From assembly GCA_030041045.1 (NCBI GenBank), contig JASHOQ010000078.1, positions 26,558-90,557 on the forward strand: 64,000 nt of DNA, in the 5' to 3' direction. Every line of letters begins with the position of its first letter. The first letter of the stretch is position 1. Shown piece by piece: positions 10,164-16,019 of the stretch. The translations under genes and the position numbers were made by a program. A model generated the notes under the pieces. That model was not told the origin of the DNA. It made no database searches and saw only the letters and a list, made by a program, of their open reading frames with translations. The DNA comes from Acidobacteriaceae bacterium (GTDB lineage Bacteria > Acidobacteriota > Terriglobia > Terriglobales > Acidobacteriaceae).

Positions 10164-10781
10164 ATGAAGCGCTCAACCCTGATCGCACTGAAGACCGTTG
10201 TCTGGATCGCCTGCCTGGTCCCATTCGGCTTTCTGGTCTGGGGCGCCGTCACCAACAACCTCGGCCCCGATGCAACGGCGGAAATTGCCAACACCACAGG
10301 CCTTAGCGCGCTGTGGATGCTGGCGATTACGCTGGCTATCTCGCCGGTGCGCAGGCTTTCAGTTCATCTGGCGTGGCTCATCCGCTTCCGGCGGCTGATG
10401 GGTTTATTTGTCTTCTACTATGCTTCGCTGCACGTGCTCACGTGGTTGGCGCTCTACAACAACTTCAGCATCCGCTCCATGCTGGACGATGTAACCAAGC
10501 GGCGATTCGTCATGGCGGGCATGGGAACGTACCTGCTGCTGCTGCCGCTCGCCCTGACTTCGACCAACTGGGCCATCCGCAAGCTGGGCGGGAAGAACTG
10601 GACCCGGCTGCATTGGCTGATCTATCCGGCAGCCATCTGCGCCACCATCCACTATTGGTGGAAGGTGAAGACCGGCGTCCTCGAGCCGGCGCCGTACACG
10701 CTTGTGCTGCTGGTGCTCTTGCTGGCGCGGCCGGTGATGGCGTGGAGCAAACGGCGCAGAGCGCGAGCGGTTTCAGTGTAA
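10164..10781 (+). CDS. msrQ: MsrQ haem-binding membrane subunit
   Basis: Membrane subunit (YedZ family, 205 aa) that passes quinone-derived electrons to MsrP. It has six predicted hydrophobic segments and conserved histidines (YYASLHVLTWLAL, LHWLIYPAAICATIHYWW) that bind b-type haem. It starts 76 bases after msrP on the same strand and is likely co-transcribed. Its stop is 31 bases from the convergent rnhB stop, and no clear terminator lies between. Confidence 0.95.
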   Translation: MKRSTLIALKTVVWIACLVPFGFLVWGAVTNNLGPDATAEIANTTGLSALWMLAITLAISPVRRLSVHLAWLIRFRRLMGLFVFYYASLHVLTWLALYNNFSIRSMLDDVTKRRFVMAGMGTYLLLLPLALTSTNWAIRKLGGKNWTRLHWLIYPAAICATIHYWWKVKTGVLEPAPYTLVLLVLLLARPVMAWSKRRRARAVSV

Positions 10782-10812
10782 GCGAATCTTCCCGCAGATG
10801 GGCGAGCAGATT

Positions 10813-11517
10813 TCACGCTGCGCCCGGCTTTTCCATTTCCAGGGTGTCGATGGCGATGGTTTCCAGCGCAGTTTCGAGCGCGGCATGGCTCGAGAAGTTA
10901 AGCATCATCTGCACCACCGGCCGGTAGCTCTTGCGATGCAGCGGCGTGGGGCCGAGTCGCGCCAGCGCATCCAGATGCTCAAGGGAACAGTAGCCCTTGT
11001 GGTGCGCGAGGCCGTAGCCGGGATATTCGCGATCGAGCTCCACCAGCATGCGGTCGCGGTGCACCTTGGCCAGCACGCTGGCAGCGGCAATGGAAAGGCT
11101 GGTGGCGTCGCCCTGCACCACGGCCTGCTGCGGACAGGGCCAGTCGATGGTGTCGAGGCCGTCGATGAGAAGGTAATCGGGGCTGAGTGCGAGCTGCTCG
11201 ACGGCGCGGCGCATGGCGAGCAAGGATGCATTGCGGATATTGATGCGGTCGATGGTCTCCACATCGACGGCGGCAATGGCCCAGGCAATGGCGTTGGCGC
11301 GAATCTCGCCATCGAACTGGTTGCGCGCTTTTTCCGTGAGCTTCTTGGAATCGTTCAGACCGTCGAGCGGGCAGCCCTTGGGAAGGATGACTGCAGCCGC
11401 CACGACCGGCCCGAACATGGGACCGCGGCCGACTTCGTCCAGACCCGCGATGCGCAGCGCCCCCTGGCGGCGCGCCGCACGCTCGAGCTTCCAACCGCAC
11501 ACCGGGGCCCTGGCCAT
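10813..11517 (-). CDS. rnhB: ribonuclease HII
   Basis: RNase HII (234 aa) cleaves RNA of RNA-DNA hybrids and misincorporated ribonucleotides. The active-site segment IAGLDEVGRGPMFGPVVAAAV gives the catalytic Asp-Glu, with further conserved acidic residues in LLIDGLDTI and ASVLAKVHRDRML. rnhB commonly follows rplS, as here, but about 0.5 kb containing an opposite-strand tRNA-like gene is inserted between them. A TATACT -10 hexamer (11525-11530, minus strand) sits only 7 bases before the ATG and no Shine-Dalgarno is seen, so the mRNA may be leaderless. Confidence 0.96.
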   Translation of the reverse strand: MARAPVCGWKLERAARRQGALRIAGLDEVGRGPMFGPVVAAAVILPKGCPLDGLNDSKKLTEKARNQFDGEIRANAIAWAIAAVDVETIDRINIRNASLLAMRRAVEQLALSPDYLLIDGLDTIDWPCPQQAVVQGDATSLSIAAASVLAKVHRDRMLVELDREYPGYGLAHHKGYCSLEHLDALARLGPTPLHRKSYRPVVQMMLNFSSHAALETALETIAIDTLEMEKPGAA

Positions 11518-11524
11518 GTCTTCG

Positions 11525-11530
11525 AGTATA
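11525..11530 (-). promoter_or_regulatory. -10 element immediately upstream of rnhB
   Basis: TATACT on the minus strand with 7 bases between it and the rnhB ATG. Transcription would start at or next to the start codon. No clear -35 is visible. Confidence 0.45.
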
Positions 11531-11621
11531 AGAACAGCTCGGCGACTCCGAGCCGTCTATCGCGACGAAACCCTCGGAAATCCGGCTCCTAATTTGAAGG
11601 AGGATTTGAGGCCGAATTCAT

Positions 11622-11652
11622 TTGCGCTATCGCAGACTTTCAGGTGTAAGAT
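11622..11652 (+). promoter_or_regulatory. possible promoter of the tRNA-like gene
   Basis: TTGCGC (11622-11627) and TAAGAT (11647-11652) are separated by 19 bases and lie 25 bases upstream of the acceptor stem. A weak sigma-70-type match. Confidence 0.3.
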
Positions 11653-11677
11653 CACTCAATCGCAGACAATTGCGCCT

Positions 11678-11766
11678 GGAGGGTATTACCAGTCGGTACT
11701 GGGCGCCGTCTGCGAAACCGTCGAGTGGCCTTATCAGCCATTAGGGTTCAACTCCCTTGCCCTCCG
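11678..11766 (+). tRNA. tRNA-like gene with 8/4 acceptor/T branch (allo-tRNA type), anticodon GCG
   Basis: An 89-nt cloverleaf. The 8-bp acceptor is GGAGGGTA (11678-11685) with TGCCCTCC (11758-11765, one G-U), followed by G73. The T arm has only 4 bp: AGGG-TTCAACT-CCCT (11743-11757), with a canonical T loop. The D arm is CCAGT-CGGT-ACTGG (11689-11702), 5 bp with a 4-nt loop as in selenocysteine tRNA. A long variable arm is centred on TGGC-CTTATCA-GCCA (11726-11740). The anticodon loop CTGCGAA (11710-11716) gives U33, anticodon GCG and A37; its stem has a C-C mismatch or bulge. CCA is not encoded. A 12-bp 8/4 branch, long variable arm and G73 match the allo-tRNAs reported in Acidobacteria (Ser-like identity). 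With GCG it would read Arg CGC codons, or it may act as a regulatory RNA. The imperfect anticodon stem leaves a pseudogene possible. Confidence 0.6.
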
Positions 11767-11781
11767 TAGGATACTCGGCCA

Positions 11782-11859
11782 CAGGATTTGACCGGCAATT
11801 GCCGGTGTGATAAGCTGTTTGTAGTTTCGCAGACGGCTTCCAGTACTCTGGAATCCCTG
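11782..11859 (-). ncRNA. inverted, diverged copy of the tRNA-like core
   Basis: Read on the minus strand, this segment repeats in the same order the core of the tRNA-like gene: TCCAG-AGTA-CTGGA, then GCCGTCTGCGAAAC (exact 14-mer including the anticodon loop), then CTTATCA. It adds a hairpin ACCGGC-AATT-GCCGGT (11791-11806) and a closing stem CAGGGAT/ATCCTG with one bulged G. No canonical T arm or acceptor is present. It may be a remnant of an inverted duplication, a second structured RNA, or a partner that refolds a transcript of the plus-strand gene. Confidence 0.4.
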
Positions 11860-11863
11860 AAAT

Positions 11864-11898
11864 GCAAAGGCCCCGGACTGATAACCCGGGGCCTTTGC
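11864..11898. terminator. strong GC-rich hairpin downstream of the tRNA-like locus
   Basis: GCAAAGGCCCCGG (11864-11876) and CCGGGGCCTTTGC (11886-11898) form a perfect 13-bp stem with a 9-nt loop. Neither side has a long T run, so it is a structural or weak bidirectional terminator. Confidence 0.55.
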
Positions 11899-11980
11899 CC
11901 GTTTAGATATTTCCTCGTTTGCGTTGGTCCGTAAACGAGATCCCTCTGCAAAGCAGAAACATTTCCTATGCACGAACGAA

Positions 11981-12006
11981 AACCCTCAGTGCGCGTGCTG
12001 AGGGTT
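11981..12006 (-). terminator. rplS terminator
   Basis: AACCCTCAG (11981-11989) and CTGAGGGTT (11998-12006) form a 9-bp stem. On the minus strand the stem is followed by a short T run (TTCGTTCG), 28 bases after the rplS stop. Confidence 0.75.
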
Positions 12007-12034
12007 CTGTTGAAATCGCGGAAAAATCAGCCGC

Positions 12035-12406
12035 TCAGGCGCGGACTTTGCCGGACTCGCGATCGATTTCTTTAAGGCGCGCTGCCTTGCCGCGCAGCCC
12101 GCGAATGTAAAACAGCTTGGAGCGCCGCACCTTGTAGCTGCGGATCTTTTCGATCTTGTCGATGACCTTGGAGTTGAAAGGAAAGATGCGCTCGACGCCC
12201 TGGCCGAAGCTCATCTTGCGCACGGTGAAGGTGCCCTGCGGGCCGTTGTTGATGGCGATCACCAGGCCTTCGAAGGCCTGCAAACGCTCCTTGTCGCCCT
12301 CCTTGATCTTCACCTGAACGCGGATCTGGTCGCCGGGAACGAACTCCGGCAAATCGGTGCGCTTGAGCTTCTCAGCCAGGCGCTGCATAACGGGATGGAT
12401 GGACAT
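12035..12406 (-). CDS. rplS: 50S ribosomal protein L19
   Basis: Large-subunit protein L19, 123 aa, at the 30S-50S interface. The sequence [22 protein letters not shown] and the C-terminal [21 protein letters not shown] are diagnostic. The ATG at 12406 has AGGAAG a few bases upstream. The usual upstream partners (rpsP, rimM, trmD) are absent; instead a secreted protein gene lies 131 bases upstream on the same strand. It has its own terminator. Confidence 0.97.
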   Translation of the reverse strand: MSIHPVMQRLAEKLKRTDLPEFVPGDQIRVQVKIKEGDKERLQAFEGLVIAINNGPQGTFTVRKMSFGQGVERIFPFNSKVIDKIEKIRSYKVRRSKLFYIRGLRGKAARLKEIDRESGKVRA

Positions 12407-12474
12407 GGTAACTTCCTGCGAGTGGTCTTCAGAACCTTTAGTTTATCAGAGATGCGGCCGTTGGGCCTAACCGG

Positions 12475-12500
12475 CGGAGGCGGGGATTTCCCCGTCTCCG
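12475..12500. repeat. REP-like palindrome
   Basis: CGGAGGCGGGG (12475-12485), loop ATTT, CCCCGTCTCCG (12490-12500): an 11-bp stem with one G-T, located between two minus-strand genes. No T run, so a REP-like or transcript-end hairpin is more likely than a terminator. Confidence 0.5.
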
Positions 12501-12537
12501 GTCTCGAACCGATTTGTCCGCAACCCGCGAAAACAGG

Positions 12538-12942
12538 CTATTGCGGCGGCGCAGCCGGGGTGGCGGAAGCATCTCCGCGCTTGGCCGTGAACTGTTGCGG
12601 CGGACGATCGCCGGCGGCGCCGAACTGACGGGTGAAATCGATGGTGTCCCCATTGGCCTTGCCGGTGTAGGAGATGGTAATCGAGTTGCCGTTGAAGTTG
12701 AGCACCTGGTCGAAGGTGATGGTGTCGCCGTCGACCTTGCCGTTGGAGATGTCGGTGTCGCCGCGCGGCGTGGTGATCTTGCCGGTGAGGGTTGCGCCGT
12801 CGACGTGGAAGTCGAAGACCAGCGTCTGCGTGCCATTGCGTCCCTGCACCTGTGCATTCCATTTGCCGTTGAAGTCCGCGGCCAGCGCGGCCACGGAGCC
12901 GACGGCAAAGATTAAAACAGTGAGCCCCAATTTGCGCATCAT
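12538..12942 (-). CDS. small secreted beta-rich protein of unknown function
   Basis: 134 aa with a clear signal peptide (MMRKLGLTVLIFAVGSVAALAA). The mature part is polar and beta-rich, with repeated G-D/N turns (FDFHVDGATLTGKITTPRGD, NGKVDGDTITFDQV, NGNSITISYTGKANGDTID), suggesting a small barrel or sandwich of about 95 residues, then a Pro/Ala tail. AGGAA precedes the ATG pair. I do not recognise a named family, although similar short exported proteins are frequent in Acidobacteria. Confidence 0.8.
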   Translation of the reverse strand: MMRKLGLTVLIFAVGSVAALAADFNGKWNAQVQGRNGTQTLVFDFHVDGATLTGKITTPRGDTDISNGKVDGDTITFDQVLNFNGNSITISYTGKANGDTIDFTRQFGAAGDRPPQQFTAKRGDASATPAAPPQ

Positions 12943-13057
12943 GCCAAGTTCCTCTCAAAGATCGTTGCGATTCCGGCGTGGTCTTCCGAGGCCTGCCGGA
13001 ACCTGTGAAGAGGGACGGATCGACTCCCGGATAAGACTCAGAATGCGGGGAAAAATG

Positions 13058-13081
13058 AGAGCTGCGCCCTGGAGCTGCGCC
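13058..13081. repeat. short tandem duplication
   Basis: GAGCTGCGCCC is present twice in tandem with a 2-base spacer, just after the family 2 glycosyltransferase stop codon. The rest of the 143-base gap 12943-13085 shows nothing recognisable. Confidence 0.6.
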
Positions 13082-13085
13082 CGGA

Positions 13086-13853
13086 TTACTTGACCAGCGT
13101 GGCGCGCTGGATGGGCTCGACCTCTCTGCCGTAGCGGCCGCGCAGAGCGTTCCAGCGCACGATGGCGATGTCCTGAAGCATGCGCATGCCGTCTTTGAGA
13201 TAGCTGATGCGCGTGCGCTCGTCGTGCGCCCAGCTCACGGGCACTTCTTCGATGCGGTAGCCGCGCTTGAGCGCGATGAAGAGAATTTCGGGATCGAAGC
13301 CCCAGCGATCGATGGTTTGCAACTGGCAGACGGTTTGCGCCGCGGCGCGCGTGAAGGCTTTGAATCCGCACTGCGTATCGGCGAAAGGAAGTCCCATGAT
13401 GGCGCGGGTAACGGCGTTGAAACATCGGCCGAAGAAGCGGCGATAAAGAGGCTGACGGATGGTTTGGCGGCTACGCTCAAGCCAGCGCGAGCCGATGGCG
13501 ATGTCGGCGCCGCGGGTGATGGCATCGAAAAGGCCCTGTGCCTCTTCAATGGGCGCGGAGAGATCGGCGTCGGTGAACATCACCGTCTCGCCAACGGCGC
13601 AGAGCAGGCCGTTACGCACGCTGTAGCCCTTGCCGCGATTGCTGGGGTTCTCCACCAGGCGGACTTCAGGATTCTTGGCGGCGAAGGCGCGGACGACTTC
13701 GGCCGTTCGATCGCGCGAACCGTCATTGACCACGATGATCTCCGCTGCCCAGCCGCGGCTGCGGACACAGGCAACCACCGCCCGCAGCGTGCGGGGGATG
13801 CGCGCGGCCTCATTGTAGGCGGGAATCACGATGCTAAATTGCGGATAGGACAT
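13086..13853 (-). CDS. family 2 glycosyltransferase (dolichyl/polyprenyl-phosphate glucosyltransferase type)
   Basis: 255-aa GT-A glycosyltransferase. It has FSIVIPAYNEAARIPRTL at the N-terminus, the nucleotide-binding IIVVNDGSRDRT, NRGKGYSVRNG, and the metal-binding FTDADLSAPIEE (DxD-like DAD), then FADTQCGFKAF and WGFDPEILFIA. This order is typical of DPG/DPM synthases (ALG5-like), which move glucose or another sugar from NDP-sugar to a polyprenyl phosphate at the membrane. No transmembrane segment is obvious, so it probably acts peripherally. It stands alone, divergent from the HU/IHF gene. Confidence 0.88.
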   Translation of the reverse strand: MSYPQFSIVIPAYNEAARIPRTLRAVVACVRSRGWAAEIIVVNDGSRDRTAEVVRAFAAKNPEVRLVENPSNRGKGYSVRNGLLCAVGETVMFTDADLSAPIEEAQGLFDAITRGADIAIGSRWLERSRQTIRQPLYRRFFGRCFNAVTRAIMGLPFADTQCGFKAFTRAAAQTVCQLQTIDRWGFDPEILFIALKRGYRIEEVPVSWAHDERTRISYLKDGMRMLQDIAIVRWNALRGRYGREVEPIQRATLVK

Positions 13854-14033
13854 CGTTTACACGATTCCACGGCGGGTGCGTGCCCAGCCACAGCACCAGT
13901 GTCGGGAGCGTGCCAGGGCCGGCCGGATTCAAGCCATGATAGCGCACTGGGCCCCGCGACGATTTCCTGCGGCGTGCGGGGGTGGCGAGGCGGGCAAATC
14001 GCTGATGCGCAAAGGCTAATTTGCAGGGGGGAC

Positions 14034-14062
14034 TTGCTTTTTTCGCCCGTTCGTGGGCAGAA
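14034..14062 (+). promoter_or_regulatory. possible promoter of the HU/IHF gene
   Basis: TTGCTT (14034-14039), 17 bases, CAGAAT (14057-14062), 34 bases ahead of the ATG, which itself has GGAGG upstream (about 14081-14085). Confidence 0.35.
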
Positions 14063-14095
14063 TCCCTTTATGCTGAGAGCGGAGGTCTTTGAGAC

Positions 14096-14395
14096 ATGAC
14101 AAAAGCAGACCTGGTGGAGAAGGTAACCGCGTTGGGCGACCTCACTCGCCGCGACGGCGAAGTAATCGTGGAAACCATCTTCTCCTCTGTTATCGGTGCT
14201 TTGCAGAGCGGCGACAAGATTGAGATTCGCGGGTTCGGCTCGTTCCGCATCCGCCAGCGCAATCCGCGCATCGGTCGCAATCCAAAGACCGGCGAGCGCG
14301 TGGAAGTTCCCGCCAAGAAAGTGCCCTACTTCAAGCCATCCAAGGAGTTGCGCGACCTCGTGAATCCCGGCGAAGCGGCCAAAGCTGTTTCCTGA
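14096..14395 (+). CDS. HU/IHF family nucleoid DNA-binding protein
   Basis: 99-aa histone-like protein. It begins MTKADLVEKVTAL and carries the DNA-bending arm GRNPKTGERVEVPAKKVPYFKPSKELRDLV with the intercalating Pro region, plus IEIRGFGSFRIRQR in the core. The set of residues fits IHF/HU proteins; alpha, beta and HU subtypes cannot be separated safely by eye. A GGAGG Shine-Dalgarno precedes the ATG. It is divergent from the glycosyltransferase gene, with a 240-base shared upstream region. Confidence 0.95.
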   Translation: MTKADLVEKVTALGDLTRRDGEVIVETIFSSVIGALQSGDKIEIRGFGSFRIRQRNPRIGRNPKTGERVEVPAKKVPYFKPSKELRDLVNPGEAAKAVS

Positions 14396-14476
14396 GATTC
14401 TCCCCATGCGTGTTTGAGCGTGCGCCCGGTGCCGGCACCGCTTTCCGCATCCAGATTCAACCTCAAGCCCTTGCTC

Positions 14477-15409
14477 TCACCTTCGCGTGGCGCCTTTGCT
14501 GGCGCGAATGCCAATCACTGCCATCATGCGCCCGGTGCGGCCGCCTGAGCCGCGATGAGAAAAAAACAGATCCGGATGGCACTGAGTGCAACCACCCGTA
14601 ATCTGAATCGCGTTTGCGGGGATTCCGGACTCGAGCAGCTGGCGCCGATTGGCTTCAATCAAATCGACGTGAAGAGCAGCACCGGCATGTGCGTGGCCGG
14701 GGGCGCGCTGGTTCATGAACAACAGGGGGTAACGCTGCCGCAGCTGGTCTGAATCGTAGACCTCGTGAAACAGTTCGCGTGCGTACGCAAACTGCGATTC
14801 GAACCCCGAGAGCACCTCTTCGCCTACGGCATAGCAACAGGGACCGATGCCGGGCCCGATGGCGGCGATGAGGTCCGCAGGCCGGGAGCCGAATTCGAGG
14901 CGCATGCGCCCAATGCCGTTTTCGACGATGCGTTTGACGATGCCGCGCCAACCGGCATGGAAAGCGCCGACCACCTGCTGCCTGCGGTCGGCCACCAGTA
15001 CAGGAACACAGTCCGCGGTTTGCACACCGACGAGCACTCCCGGCTGCGCGCAGAGAAGGCCGTCCGCCCTGTGCGGGCGCTCGCGCGCGGCGTCGCCAGG
15101 AATTGCAACCACAACCAGATTCGAATGGAATTGCCGGACGGTTATGAGCGGAGTGGCGGGATTGCCGGTGACGGCTTGAGCCAGAAGCCGACGATTGCGG
15201 ATGACAGTCTCCCTTGGATCCTCGGGCGTGAAGCCGAGGTTGAGCTCTGATGGCGCTTCTTCACCGCAATACGCGCGGCTCAGACCGCCCAGCCTGGTGC
15301 TGAACCCGCTCCACAGCCAGGAATTGTCCCAGCCTGCAACGGGCAACCAGCGGACGCCGTTCGGCGCCACAAGCGGAATGGGCGCCGTATGGGCCAACTC
15401 CGCGCGCAT
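14477..15409 (-). CDS. pgeF: PgeF/YfiH laccase-domain protein (purine nucleoside/peptidoglycan editing type)
   Basis: 310-aa multicopper-oxidoreductase-like protein of the YfiH family; members act as purine nucleoside phosphorylases/deaminases or edit misincorporated peptidoglycan residues. The Zn/Cu-ligand segments are visible: QFHSN, TADCVPVLVADRR and HAGWRGIVKRIVENG. The start at 15409 (MRAELAHTAPIPLV) is preferred because the family begins just before the GFSTRLGG motif and GGAG lies upstream. Longer starts at 15565 or 15688 add a basic, low-complexity extension and no signal peptide. Monocistronic. Confidence 0.88.
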   Translation of the reverse strand: MRAELAHTAPIPLVAPNGVRWLPVAGWDNSWLWSGFSTRLGGLSRAYCGEEAPSELNLGFTPEDPRETVIRNRRLLAQAVTGNPATPLITVRQFHSNLVVVAIPGDAARERPHRADGLLCAQPGVLVGVQTADCVPVLVADRRQQVVGAFHAGWRGIVKRIVENGIGRMRLEFGSRPADLIAAIGPGIGPCCYAVGEEVLSGFESQFAYARELFHEVYDSDQLRQRYPLLFMNQRAPGHAHAGAALHVDLIEANRRQLLESGIPANAIQITGGCTQCHPDLFFSHRGSGGRTGRMMAVIGIRASKGATRR

Positions 15410-15870
15410 TGAGGGCTCCAGGCGCCGGGGGCGGGCGAGGCGGAGATTCTTTCGGTGGCTCCGAGTCAACCCGGTTTCTTCGCCGGCATCTTCGAAAGCC
15501 GCATCGGAAAGACGGCCGGCGCGATCATGTGGGGACGTTGAAGCGGAGCGGCGAGGAGGCGGCATAACGAGGTGGATAACCCTCGATTGTAGCGGGATGA
15601 ATCTGCTCGAAGAGAATCGGCGGCAGGGAGCTTGGTTCAGGGCGAAGTGGCCGAGACGTAAGTTGGGCCTGCCTTCCGGCAGGCCCATTTGAGAGGCAAG
15701 TAAGGGAGGGAATCCAGGGGGGTGTTTGGGAAGAGGTCCGAATGGACCCTCAAAAAGGAGTTGAAACCTTTCTTCGGTAGGACATCTTGGGGAAGCCTCT
15801 GCTTGTTACTCTTACAGATGCGAATTGCGGGAAAAGGTTGCACCCCGGAAATATGCACAGGAAAGAAAAC

Positions 15871-15899
15871 TTTTCCACATGGCATGCAGGTGTGGAAAT
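15871..15899. promoter_or_regulatory. inverted pair of DnaA-box-like 9-mers
   Basis: TTTTCCACA (15871-15879) and TGTGGAAAT (15891-15899) are inverted across 11 bases. Both differ from TTATCCACA by one or two bases. Read as RNA they form an 8-bp hairpin. No dnaA lies in the window. Confidence 0.35.
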
Positions 15900-15975
15900 C
15901 CCACATTTGGAGGAGCTGCCTGGGGTAATTCCGGGCAAGCTTCGCCTTCTGTTTGCCAGGTTTTGCCGATCTAGG

Positions 15976-16012
15976 AGAAAGGGGTCCGTTGCCGGCAGCT
16001 CTCCGAACCCCC
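15976..16012 (-). terminator. probable terminator of the mannanase gene
   Basis: On the minus strand CGAACCCC/GGGGTCCG (16004-16011 with 15981-15988) form a stem with one G-U, followed by CTTTCTCCT, immediately after the stop at 16020. Confidence 0.5.
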
Positions 16013-16019
16013 GTCCTCG

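Larger units (their letters stand above)
15410..16019. other. 610-base intergenic region with several hairpins
   Basis: Between pgeF and the mannanase gene (both minus). It holds a perfect hairpin TGGGCCTGCC-TTCC-GGCAGGCCCA (15664-15687, followed by TTT on the plus strand), GAGGTCC-GAAT-GGACCCTC near 15734-15752, and an inverted pair of DnaA-box-like 9-mers (15871-15899). No supported gene was seen. Several hairpins in a non-coding stretch leave an undescribed small RNA possible. Confidence 0.5.

Noticed and set aside
12500..12510. T-loop-like GGTTCGAGACC on the minus strand near the REP-like palindrome
   Set aside because: No acceptor, D or anticodon arms could be built around it, so it is not called a tRNA.
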